This document shows positions 35,046 through 43,085 of a stretch of DNA of 64,000 bases, piece after piece. Positions within the stretch are counted from its first letter, which is position 1, and the number at the start of each line of letters is the position of its first letter. The stretch comes from Anoxynatronum sibiricum (GTDB taxonomy: Bacteria; Bacillota; Clostridia; Peptostreptococcales; Tindalliaceae). The notes below the pieces were generated by a model. That model was given only the letters and a program-made list of their open reading frames with translations. It did no database searches and was not told where the DNA came from. Location of the stretch: the NCBI RefSeq assembly GCF_039414295.1, contig NZ_JBCITM010000005.1, positions 124,001 through 188,000 of the forward strand. The letters are read 5' to 3'. A program made the position numbers and the translations under genes.

Positions 35046-36197
35046 GTGAAAAAACTGTTTCTCAGAGTGTTCCTGGTAGCATTCATCTGCTTTACAATTT
35101 TGTTTACAGGTGTTTTTGCTGCGTTTAACACTTACATGAAAGAAGATCATCCCCAGGCAGATGTGCCTGTTGTTCGCGACCGGGAAGACGGTGAGTTTGA
35201 CCGTCAGCAGGAAGAACCTGTTGAACAGGATGAGCTGAAAAGACTGGTCAACGACAGCAGTCGGGTGAATTTCATCTTGCTGGGAATTGCCAGTGGACTG
35301 ACAGATACCATGATGTTTGTTTCCTTTGACCCCGACACCAAAAATATGGACCTTATCTCCATTCCCAGAGATACCTACTATCCCCGGGTGGGGTATGATG
35401 GCCTTGGGCAGAAAAAAATCAATGCTGCCTACAGCGCACACGGGGCCGACGGTGTGAAAAATGTGATCAGCGATTTGTTATATGATGTGCCCGTGCATTA
35501 CTATGTGACGGTGACCTATCAGGGAGCCGCTTCGGTGGTGGATGCCATTGGTGGCGTGCCAATTCACATCTCCAAGCGCATGTACTATGAAGATCCGTAT
35601 GACACACCACCCCTGGTGATTGATTTTGCTGCCGGGAACCATGTACTCAACGGACGTGACGCTGTGAAGTTTCTCCGTTACCGTCAGGCCGCCCCCGGGT
35701 CGGGTGCCATGGAACGGAACGGTGACCTGGGACGCATTGAAGCCCAGCAGCAGTTTATGAAAAATGCCCTGGAAAAAGCCCTCACACTGGGGAACCTGCC
35801 CACCCTGGCCACCTCCGCTTTCCGATTTGTGCGCACCGATGTGGAGCTGCAGGAAGTGATGCGGCTGGCCAACGCGGCCCGATCCCTGAATCCCCAGGAG
35901 AACATGAATACTTACAGTCTGCCGGGTGAACCACGCACCCAGGGCGGCCTGAGCTATGTGTTTCATGACGCTTTGGAAACACGCCGGCTGCTGATTTACA
36001 TCTACTCCAATGGCGAAAGCGGTCTGGAGGCTGAGCCGGAGGCAGAAGCGCCTGAAGCAGGCAGTGAAACCGGAGAAGCTTCAGAAGTATCGGAAGAAAC
36101 TGCTGGAAGCGAAGTCACTGACATCACGTCACGGCGACGTTTATGGAATGAAATTCAGATTCAGAGGTTCTTTGATGTGGCCCGGGAGACCAGTTGA
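35046..36197 (+). CDS. LytR-CpsA-Psr (LCP) family protein
   Basis: 383 residues from a GTG start. An N-terminal membrane anchor (residues 4-27) and a short acidic stretch precede the LCP domain (about 75-270). Conserved elements are SIPRDTYYPR, KINAAYSAHGADG, VHYYVTVTYQGAASVVDAIGGV, and FLRYRQ with the arginines that bind the pyrophosphate of the lipid carrier. LCP enzymes transfer wall teichoic acid, capsule or other glycopolymers from undecaprenyl pyrophosphate onto peptidoglycan outside the membrane. The C-terminal 60 residues are a Glu/Ala/Gly/Ser-rich low-complexity tail. Confidence 0.92.
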   Translation: MKKLFLRVFLVAFICFTILFTGVFAAFNTYMKEDHPQADVPVVRDREDGEFDRQQEEPVEQDELKRLVNDSSRVNFILLGIASGLTDTMMFVSFDPDTKNMDLISIPRDTYYPRVGYDGLGQKKINAAYSAHGADGVKNVISDLLYDVPVHYYVTVTYQGAASVVDAIGGVPIHISKRMYYEDPYDTPPLVIDFAAGNHVLNGRDAVKFLRYRQAAPGSGAMERNGDLGRIEAQQQFMKNALEKALTLGNLPTLATSAFRFVRTDVELQEVMRLANAARSLNPQENMNTYSLPGEPRTQGGLSYVFHDALETRRLLIYIYSNGESGLEAEPEAEAPEAGSETGEASEVSEETAGSEVTDITSRRRLWNEIQIQRFFDVARETS

Positions 36198-36294
36198 TAG
36201 AGAACAGGGAATAGTGAATAAGAAAAGCAATGAATCATCAGCAGACAAAAATGAAATGTAAAATCGCTTTACGGAAACCTACTGCCTGCATCAA

Positions 36295-36554
36295 AAAAGA
36301 GCACCCCACGGGGTGTTCTCAGACTGTAGACAAAATATGATGAAGGCAAGGGATTTGGTAAAGAGCAGCCTTGGAAATCTTGTCAGTGTTTTTTCGAAAA
36401 AGGGAGAAAACCGCCAGCGCCTGCTGTTTGAGCGCAGCGAGTTCAGGCGCTGTTTTCGAGACTTTCGACTAAAAACACACAAGATTGGAGTCAGCTGCCC
36501 TGGCCAAAGCCCTTCGTCTTCAACCTCAAAAGAGCACCCCGCGGGGTGCTCTTT
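36295..36554. repeat. 260-bp long inverted repeat with terminal palindromes
   Basis: Two near-identical palindromes (GAGCACCCC-AC-GGGGTG at 36299 and GAGCACCCC-GC-GGGGTGCTC at 36532) bound the element and are complementary to each other. Inside, 36341-36370 is complementary with mismatches to 36494-36522, AATCTTGT (36376-36383) to ACAAGATT (36479-36486), and CAGCGCCTG (36415-36423) to CAGGCGCTG (36444-36452). The apical loop has TTTGAGCGCAGCGAGTT. The right palindrome followed by T-rich sequence would also terminate transcription. No open frame is credible. It resembles a MITE-like element or a structured RNA. Confidence 0.75.
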
Positions 36555-36598
36555 CATTTTTTGCTTTTTACGATTCGCGATTCCCGAATCTCTGTTCC

Positions 36599-37252
36599 CT
36601 ACGCCTTATCCACTGCGACTCCAGCGATATCCTTGAAGTAAATCAGGTCGGTATACATTTCACCCAGATAAGGTTCGTAACGAACGCCGGCCAGGGTATA
36701 CTGCTGTTTCTTGCGAAAAGCCAAAGAAGCAAAATTGGGAATGGGGCTGATGATGGTTTCAGCCATGATGGTGGTAATGTCTTTGGGGCGTATGTCGGCG
36801 ATGAGCCGTTTGTAAAGTTCGCTGCCGATCCCATGACCGGTGAGGTGGGCGCGAATGGCGGTTTTATCAACCACCACAAAACTGTTCAGTCGTTCCTGGT
36901 CAAAGAGGGGGTGCCATTTGACCTCCTCAATCCAGTCAGGGTTATCCTCCAGCCATTGATCCCGGGTATAGGCCATTAAAAATCCCACCACCAGGGGTTT
37001 TGTCGAACTGGAAACGTTTTCTGCCACATAGAAATGATCCAGGCGTTGTGCCAGTGCAGTGAACTTTTCCATGTAAAAAGCAGGCTCTGAGGCGTAATCA
37101 TCCACCAGGAACCCCTGGGTGGAGTCTTTATCACTTTTTCCCACAGAAGATGCAATTTGATAAACGGCGCCAATATCGGCTTCCGTCACCCTGCGCACCT
37201 TTATATAACTGCGAAACCTCAACTGTTCTTTCTCGATTCGGCCTGGTTGCAT
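36599..37252 (-). CDS. GNAT family N-acetyltransferase
   Basis: 217 residues from ATG 37252 (AAGGAGGG upstream; the ATG at 37276 is poorer). The acyl-CoA-binding core motif appears as LTGHGIGSELYKRLIADI, preceded by FVVVDKTAIRAH in the place of beta strand 4, followed by the ETIISPIPNFASLAFRKK segment in which N..S is the usual CoA-side motif. The substrate is unknown. Its leader is unusual: a consensus promoter is followed almost at once by a terminator-like hairpin before the coding region. Confidence 0.85.
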   Translation of the reverse strand: MQPGRIEKEQLRFRSYIKVRRVTEADIGAVYQIASSVGKSDKDSTQGFLVDDYASEPAFYMEKFTALAQRLDHFYVAENVSSSTKPLVVGFLMAYTRDQWLEDNPDWIEEVKWHPLFDQERLNSFVVVDKTAIRAHLTGHGIGSELYKRLIADIRPKDITTIMAETIISPIPNFASLAFRKKQQYTLAGVRYEPYLGEMYTDLIYFKDIAGVAVDKA

Positions 37253-37314
37253 CGGGTTCCCTCCTTCTGGCGGCACCGGGGATGACAGTCACTGCCTGAC
37301 GAGCTGCAGCGGGT

Positions 37315-37346
37315 AAAAAAACCCTTTATAAGACAGTTATAAAGGG
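37315..37346 (-). terminator. Terminator-like hairpin in the acetyltransferase leader
   Basis: On the minus strand CCCTTTATAA (37346-37337), loop CTGTC, TTATAAAGGG (37331-37322), then seven T (37321-37315). It lies about 20 bases after the predicted start point and 60 bases before the acetyltransferase ATG. Confidence 0.8.
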
Positions 37347-37374
37347 AGCCGCACGAATTATTGCTACCGTCACT

Positions 37375-37403
37375 ATTATAGTACATGGATCAAAGTGTGT
37401 CAA
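37375..37403 (-). promoter_or_regulatory. Consensus minus-strand promoter for the acetyltransferase
   Basis: Read on the minus strand: TTGACA (37403-37398), exactly 17 bp, TATAAT (37380-37375). All twelve consensus positions match. It is back to back with the csoR promoter. Confidence 0.85.
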
Positions 37404-37418
37404 ACAAGCGATTATCCC

Positions 37419-37447
37419 TTGCATACCATAGGGGGGTATGGTATAAT
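37419..37447 (+). promoter_or_regulatory. csoR promoter with CsoR-type operator
   Basis: TTGCAT (37419-37424), 17-bp spacer, TATAAT (37442-37447). The spacer contains ATACCATA-GGGGGG-TATGGTAT (37423-37444), a perfect 8-bp inverted repeat around a G-tract, the classic look of a CsoR operator. Copper-free CsoR should block RNA polymerase here; Cu(I) should release it. Confidence 0.88.
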
Positions 37448-37486
37448 GAACCCAGATGAGAAGAAAAGTGGAAAGGAGGGAGTTCG

Positions 37487-37777
37487 TTGCCTGAAGAAAA
37501 AAAGCCATCCATGCATTCTGCAGAAGTACAAAAGGGACTGGTGCACCGCCTGAATCGGGTGGAAGGTCAAATCAGGGGCATCAAAAAACTCATTGAACAG
37601 GAAACCTACTGTGATGACATTCTCCACCAGCTGGAGGCGGCCCGGTCGGCCCTTCGATCCATTGAAATGGTGCTGCTGGAAAGTCACGTGAAGCACTGTG
37701 TAGTGCATCAGATTCAACACGGCGATACCGATGTGGTGGAAGAAATTCTCACCACCATCAAAAAAATCACCAAATAA
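37487..37777 (+). CDS. csoR: Copper-sensing transcriptional repressor CsoR
   Basis: 96 residues from a TTG start preceded by GGAGGGAG. All-helical DUF156 protein with HRLNRVEGQIRGIKKLIEQ. The Cu(I) ligand triad is intact: Cys in QETYCDDIL (about residue 41), His and Cys in ESHVKHCV (about 66 and 70). CsoR binds DNA as a tetramer and lets go when Cu(I) binds. It is the first gene of csoR-copA-copZ, with its operator in its own promoter. Confidence 0.95.
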   Translation: MPEEKKPSMHSAEVQKGLVHRLNRVEGQIRGIKKLIEQETYCDDILHQLEAARSALRSIEMVLLESHVKHCVVHQIQHGDTDVVEEILTTIKKITK

Positions 37778-38017
37778 AACAGAAAACATGTTCAACGGTC
37801 GCGGGTGAAGACAAAAGCTTGTGACAAGGGCAGTTGCCTTCATGATGCATTGTCGACAGTCTGAAGCGTGTCAATAGGTCAACAAGGGCTAAAAGACCGG
37901 ACTCGATTAGTTGAGCAGGCTTGACGATCAGAAACAGAGGCCATACTCAGTAACAGATTCGAGGGTGGATGAAATGGTTCATTCAGCTTTTCATTACAAA
38001 GAAAGAAGTGATTTGAC

Positions 38018-40528
38018 ATGAAAGAAACTGCTGTAAAAGTAGCCGGCATGAGCTGCACATCCTGCTCTGCCGCCATTGAAAAGAAACTGGGCAAAACTCC
38101 CGGGGTTTCCAAAGCTGCCATTAACTTTGCCACTGAGAAGCTGCACCTTGCTTATGATGAAACCGCTATTTCCCTGGAAGAAATCAGCGGCATTGTGGAG
38201 AAGCTGGGGTACACCCCCCTGATGGATACCGCGGAGGAGCAGGGATCTCCCACAACCTCTCAGGAACCTGCTGCCGCGTTACCTGCCACCGAAACCAAAA
38301 CCCTTAAAGTGGCCGGGATGACCTGCACCGCCTGCTCAGCCGCCATCGAGCGGGGGCTGAATAAAATGGCCGGGGTGGAACAGGCCGCCGTGAACTTTGC
38401 CGCTGAAAAACTCACTGTCACCTATGACCCTTCACAGGTGCGACTGGCTTCCCTGGAGAAAAAAGTGAAAGACCTGGGGTACGAGCTGCTGCCGGAACAA
38501 ACCGGCGCCCAGGCCGTTGACCAGGAAGAAGTCATGATGGGTGCCGCCCGCAGTCGTATGCTGAAATCGGCCATCCTTTCCAGTACCATCATGGTGTTGA
38601 TGATCATCAAAATGTTCGGGGTCCATCCCCCCTATTACCTGTGGATCATTAACCTGCTGGCATTGCCCAATATCTTCCTGCTGGGCCGTCATGTTCACCG
38701 GGCCAGCTGGAACGCTGTCAAGAACAAAAGCCCCAACATGGACGTGCTGGTGACCCTGGGGTCTGTTCCCCCCTACCTTATCGGACTCATGGCCTTTTTC
38801 CTGCCACTGCAGGCCTTCACAGAAATGGCCAGCAGTATCATGACCCTCCACCTGGTGGGAAAATACCTGGAAACCAGGGCCAAGGGCCGGGCCTCTCAGG
38901 CCATCAAGAAGCTCATTGAAATGGGTGCTAAAACCGCCAATATCATTCTGAGCGGGGAAGAAGTGCAGGTGCCTGTAGAAGACCTGCGCCCTGGAGACGT
39001 GATGATTGTTCGCCCCGGTGAAAAAATTCCCACCGACGGCCAGGTAATGGAAGGGCAGAGCACTGTGGATGAGTCCATGGCCACTGGAGAATCCATGCCA
39101 GTGACCCGTACCGTGGGTGACACCGTCATTGGTGCCACCATCAACAAGCAGGGCGTCATGAAAGTGCAGGTAACCAAAACCGGCAAAGACACTTTTCTGT
39201 CTCAGGTGATTCAGCTGGTGGAATCCTGCCAGGGCTCCAAGGTACCCATTCAGGAATATGCCGACCGCATCACCGGCTTTTTTGTACCGGCCATTCTGGT
39301 AATTACCCTCCTGGTATTTACCTCCAACCTGCTGTTTCCTGAATTTCATCAGGGCATCCTGATATGGGGAGCTCAGTACCTTCCCTGGGTGCGTCCGGGA
39401 GCGGGCACCCTGTCCATCGCCTTTGTCACGGCCACCGCCGTGCTGGTTATCGCCTGCCCCTGCGCTCTTGGTCTGGGAACCCCCACTGCTCTCATGGTTG
39501 GCAGCGGCATGGGTGCCGAAAACGGCATTCTCATTCGTAACGGCGAAGCGGTGCAAACCTTTAAAGAGCTGAAAATGATCATTTTTGATAAAACAGGCAC
39601 CATCACTTTGGGCCGCCCCGCCGTCACTGATGTACAGGTGACGGACGCCGGCGACGAATCCCGGCTGTGGCAGCTGGCCGCCGATCTGGAACAGTCTTCA
39701 GAGCATCCCTTGGCCTTTGCCATCATGGAAAAAGCCAAAGAAAAAGGCATGACCCCCAACGCTGTCACAAATTTTGAAGCCCTGCCAGGGTTTGGCATTC
39801 AGGGAGAACTGGCTGACGGTACCCGGGCATTCATGGGCAACCGAAAGCTGATGAGCGCCCAGGGCATTGATTTCAGCCAGTGGGAAAATACCATTGCCGC
39901 CCTGGAAGAAGAAGCCAAAACCGTGATGCTGGTGGCTGCCGGGAAGGCACTGGCGGGAATCATCGCAGTGGCTGACCCCATGAAAAGCGATTCTGCTGCT
40001 GCCATTAAAGAGCTCCATGAGATGGGTATTCAAACAGCCATGGTCACCGGTGACAACCAGCGCACCGCCAATGCCATTGCCCGTCAGGCCGGCGTGGGTT
40101 ACGTGATTGCCGAAGTGCTGCCGGAGGGCAAGGTGGATGAAGTCAAAAAGCTGCAGGCTCAGTACGGTACTGTGGCCATGGTGGGAGACGGCATCAACGA
40201 TGCCCCCGCTCTAAAGCAGGCCAACATCGGCATTGCCATCGGCACCGGTACCGACATTGCCATTGAGGCCGCCGATGTGACACTGGTGAAGGGAGAGTTG
40301 AGCGGCATTATTTCTGCCATTCTGCTTTCAAAAGCCACCTTTCGAAAAATCAAGGAAAATTACTTCTGGGCCTGGTTCTACAATGCCATTGCCATTCCCG
40401 TGGCCATGCTGGGGCTCTTGCATCCCATGATCGGTGCCGCCGCCATGAGCATCAGTTCTCTCAACGTGGTGTACAACTCCCTGCGGCTGAAGCGGGCCAA
40501 CATCAAGCCGGGATACGTGAAATCCTGA
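38018..40528 (+). CDS. copA: Copper-exporting P1B-type ATPase
   Basis: 836 residues. Two N-terminal heavy-metal-binding domains ([12 protein letters not shown] near residue 10 and [12 protein letters not shown] near 97) precede eight predicted membrane helices. The sixth carries the Cu(I) signature CPCALG (about 478). The phosphorylation motif DKTGT starts near residue 524, HP in [10 protein letters not shown], and [13 protein letters not shown] closes the ATP-binding part. The Cu(I) pumping role fits its place between csoR and copZ. The 240-bp gap to csoR shows no terminator. Confidence 0.96.
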   Translation: MKETAVKVAGMSCTSCSAAIEKKLGKTPGVSKAAINFATEKLHLAYDETAISLEEISGIVEKLGYTPLMDTAEEQGSPTTSQEPAAALPATETKTLKVAGMTCTACSAAIERGLNKMAGVEQAAVNFAAEKLTVTYDPSQVRLASLEKKVKDLGYELLPEQTGAQAVDQEEVMMGAARSRMLKSAILSSTIMVLMIIKMFGVHPPYYLWIINLLALPNIFLLGRHVHRASWNAVKNKSPNMDVLVTLGSVPPYLIGLMAFFLPLQAFTEMASSIMTLHLVGKYLETRAKGRASQAIKKLIEMGAKTANIILSGEEVQVPVEDLRPGDVMIVRPGEKIPTDGQVMEGQSTVDESMATGESMPVTRTVGDTVIGATINKQGVMKVQVTKTGKDTFLSQVIQLVESCQGSKVPIQEYADRITGFFVPAILVITLLVFTSNLLFPEFHQGILIWGAQYLPWVRPGAGTLSIAFVTATAVLVIACPCALGLGTPTALMVGSGMGAENGILIRNGEAVQTFKELKMIIFDKTGTITLGRPAVTDVQVTDAGDESRLWQLAADLEQSSEHPLAFAIMEKAKEKGMTPNAVTNFEALPGFGIQGELADGTRAFMGNRKLMSAQGIDFSQWENTIAALEEEAKTVMLVAAGKALAGIIAVADPMKSDSAAAIKELHEMGIQTAMVTGDNQRTANAIARQAGVGYVIAEVLPEGKVDEVKKLQAQYGTVAMVGDGINDAPALKQANIGIAIGTGTDIAIEAADVTLVKGELSGIISAILLSKATFRKIKENYFWAWFYNAIAIPVAMLGLLHPMIGAAAMSISSLNVVYNSLRLKRANIKPGYVKS

Positions 40529-40669
40529 TGCATAAACCTTTTAAAATGGGGTATTTCATGAAAGAGGTTTGAAATATTCCATGAAAGAAACTGTAGTCGT
40601 TGATAAAAGCGGTTTGACACATTTGCTGAAAATGATTGAAGAATTGAAGACGAGAAAGGAGATGATCCC

Positions 40670-40885
40670 ATGCGTAAACTGGTTAAAATTAAAGGAATGA
40701 CCTGCGGCCACTGCAGTGCCCGCGTTGAAAAAATGCTGAAGGGACTTGAGGGGGTCACTGATGTGGTGGTGGATCTTGAAGGTGAAAATGCCATCATCAA
40801 CCTGGCGGCCCCGGTGGATGATGCCCTCATCAGGGAAGCCATCGATGACGCCGGTTACGACGTGATTGCTATTCAGCAGCAGTAA
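40670..40885 (+). CDS. copZ: Copper chaperone CopZ
   Basis: 71 residues, a single ferredoxin-like HMA domain with the Cu(I)-binding motif GMTCGHCSARVEK. It delivers Cu(I) to CopA and CsoR in the cytoplasm. AAAGGAGATGATC lies before the ATG. The 141-bp spacer from copA contains short inverted repeats (TATTTCA at 40552, TGAAATA at 40570). Confidence 0.93.
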   Translation: MRKLVKIKGMTCGHCSARVEKMLKGLEGVTDVVVDLEGENAIINLAAPVDDALIREAIDDAGYDVIAIQQQ

Positions 40886-40900
40886 GGGGCTAACGCGCAG

Positions 40901-40972
40901 CACTGCAATCACTGCAATCACTGCAATCACTGCAATCACTGCAATTACTCCAATAGATGCAATCACTGCAAT
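40901..40972. repeat. Eight 9-bp tandem repeats
   Basis: CACTGCAAT is repeated in strict 9-bp register from 40901; units 1-5 and 8 are perfect and units 6 and 7 (TACTCCAAT, AGATGCAAT) are decayed. It lies just after the copZ stop. Units are contiguous, without spacers. Confidence 0.92.
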
Positions 40973-41044
40973 CGCTGTTTCTGCAGGAACCCAATGATCT
41001 CTTTGGGGACACGCTTCGTTCTAAAACGCTCACCATTGTCCTAC

Positions 41045-41086
41045 GCCGGCAGAAGGCTGTTAACAGTCCTTGCCGGCCCTTTTTTT
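41045..41086 (+). terminator. Intrinsic terminator of the copper operon
   Basis: GCCGGCA-GAAGG-CTGTT (41045 onward) folds back on AACAG-TCCTT-GCCGGC (to 41077), followed by seven T (41080-41086). Confidence 0.85.
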
Positions 41087-41182
41087 ATGGAAGGACAACA
41101 GCCTGGGCAAAGAAGCCATGGATAAAGTCTTTTCAAGCTGAATCCTTTTGTCAGGAGGAGAAATGGTGTGAAAGCCTGACGG

Positions 41183-41212
41183 TTGACCGGAAAGGAAAAA
41201 ATGAGATACAAT
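41183..41212 (+). promoter_or_regulatory. Promoter for the solute-binding/GGDEF-EAL pair
   Basis: TTGACC (41183-41188), 18-bp spacer, TACAAT (41207-41212). Confidence 0.55.
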
Positions 41213-41358
41213 GGGGGTAAACATTGGAAAAAGTCTGACAATGAGCCCGCAATCTTTAGCGGTATGGTTCTGCATAAGGTAAGGTGCTGTATAGGTGTGG
41301 TTCCATCAATGGAATTGCGCCTTTTCACCCTCACACATTTCCTCAGGCGGTGGTGACA

Positions 41359-43080
41359 ATGAAATTGATGAACCCATCTCATCAGCGAAAACGCTGGTAT
41401 CCATTGATCGTCTTCCTTGCCTTGTCGGTACTGATGATCTTCGCCGCCTGTGGCCTTGCCCCGGCTTCGTTGCCAGGCGCCACCCATCGCCAAATACCTC
41501 CCCTCACCCTCCTCACCAACACCGAAAGCTATGACCCGATACGGTATCATGCGGCCCATCAAATGGCAGACTGGTGGCAACAGCTGGGATTTGAAGTGGA
41601 AGTAATTCCCATGGAGTTCAATGAACTCACCCATGCTGTACGAAATTTTGATCCAGAGGAAAAAGACTGGGATGCCTTCACCATGAGCTGGACAGGCCGG
41701 GTGGAGCGGGCTGACCCGGATATGTTCATTTACTCCATTGCCCATTCCTCGCAGGCAGGCATCATGGGGAACAACTATTGCGAATACCGAAATGAAGCCT
41801 ACGATGCCCTGGCTGAAGCCCAGCGCCGGGTCATGAACCCCGATGTGCGCAGAGAAGTGGTGTATGCCGCCCAGGAGAAGCTGGCCCAGGATGTTCCCTA
41901 TGTGACACTCTTTTACCGCCGGGTGGTGCAGGCCTATCGTCAGGATCGATGGGAAAACATGACTGCCATGGCGGGGGAAGGCATTTACCACGAATGGCTG
42001 CCTTTTCATGCCCAGCCTCGAAATGCACACGCTAAAGAGACCATGGCCCGGCTGGTCATCGCCAGCAACCAGGAGCCCTCTTCCCTGAATCCTCTTACCG
42101 CCTCCACCGTATGGGAATGGAAGCTGCTGCGCCTGATGTACGATAAACTGGCCAGGGTAAACCAGTATTTTCAGCCGAAACCATGGGCCGCCCGGGAGAT
42201 CCGCCAGGTGAATGACGTCACCATCGACGTGATTCTACGGGAAGGGATGACGTTTCATGATGGCCAGCCTGTGAGACCTGAAGATGTGGTATTCACCTAC
42301 GACATGATGCGGGAGCGAGGTGTCACTTATTTTGCCGCTTTTTTAGACCCCATTGAAGAAGTGGTGCTGCTGCCAGACCGCACCATCCGTTTTCGGCTGA
42401 AAGAGCCCTATGCGGCTTTCATCACCATGACCCTGGCCCAGATTCCCATTCTGCCGGAGCACCTGTGGTCAGGATTCCTGCCCGAATATGAAAGAGCAGC
42501 TCCCACAACACCGGGAGCATCAGAGAATATGCCAGTTCCCCTGGTGGGCAGCGGACCCCTGATTTTTGAAACCTGGGAACATGGAAAACGGATCACCTTT
42601 CGAAAAAATCCCCATTATTTTGCAGCCGACGACGTGGACCTTGATGAGCTCATCTACCGCCTTTACCCCGATACAGAAAGCGTGTTTCAGGCACTTCTTT
42701 CCGGCGAGGCAGATATGACCGGGGTGAATCTGGAACCGGAACAGCTCTCTAGGGCAGAGGCATTCTCTGAAATCAAAGTGATTCAGGTGCCTGATCTGGG
42801 TTTTCATTATCTGGGGTTCAACTGCTCCCGCCCTCCCTTTAATGACCCGGTGATGCGCCAGGCCGCTGCCATGGCCATGGATCTGGATTACCTGATTTCC
42901 CAATACCTTGAAGGTCTTGGAGATGTGGGTGGTCCTGGGCAGCCCATTTCCACAGGCAATGTATTCTGGAAAAATCCGGCTGTCACCCAATACCCCTTCG
43001 ATATCACCAAAGCCAGAGAAATGCTGCATGAAACCGGATACACCTGGGATGAACAGGGCCGGATCTGCTGGAAGGAGTGA
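41359..43080 (+). CDS. Family 5 solute-binding-like lipoprotein with swapped halves
   Basis: 573 residues from ATG 41359 (GTG 41284 is a longer alternative). A signal segment ends in IFAAC, giving a probable lipid anchor at Cys31. Residues 46-215 match the C-terminal third of DppA/OppA-type proteins: LTLLTNTESYDP, WWQQLGFEVEV, then WTGRVERADPDMF. Residues 225-573 match their N-terminal two thirds: SNQEPSSLNPLTAS, REGMTFHDGQPVRPEDVVFTYD, GSGPLIFETW, then TKAREMLHETGYTWDEQG, exactly where the C-terminal part normally continues. The order is thus reversed, as in a circular permutation. No ABC permease or ATPase is linked; a GGDEF-EAL gene follows 5 bp later, so it may be a sensor subunit. Confidence 0.85.
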   Translation: MKLMNPSHQRKRWYPLIVFLALSVLMIFAACGLAPASLPGATHRQIPPLTLLTNTESYDPIRYHAAHQMADWWQQLGFEVEVIPMEFNELTHAVRNFDPEEKDWDAFTMSWTGRVERADPDMFIYSIAHSSQAGIMGNNYCEYRNEAYDALAEAQRRVMNPDVRREVVYAAQEKLAQDVPYVTLFYRRVVQAYRQDRWENMTAMAGEGIYHEWLPFHAQPRNAHAKETMARLVIASNQEPSSLNPLTASTVWEWKLLRLMYDKLARVNQYFQPKPWAAREIRQVNDVTIDVILREGMTFHDGQPVRPEDVVFTYDMMRERGVTYFAAFLDPIEEVVLLPDRTIRFRLKEPYAAFITMTLAQIPILPEHLWSGFLPEYERAAPTTPGASENMPVPLVGSGPLIFETWEHGKRITFRKNPHYFAADDVDLDELIYRLYPDTESVFQALLSGEADMTGVNLEPEQLSRAEAFSEIKVIQVPDLGFHYLGFNCSRPPFNDPVMRQAAAMAMDLDYLISQYLEGLGDVGGPGQPISTGNVFWKNPAVTQYPFDITKAREMLHETGYTWDEQGRICWKE

Positions 43081-43085
43081 CCCCC

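Noticed and set aside
40901..40972. CRISPR-like repeat array
   Set aside because: Units are 9 bp and contiguous, with no spacers and no cas genes.
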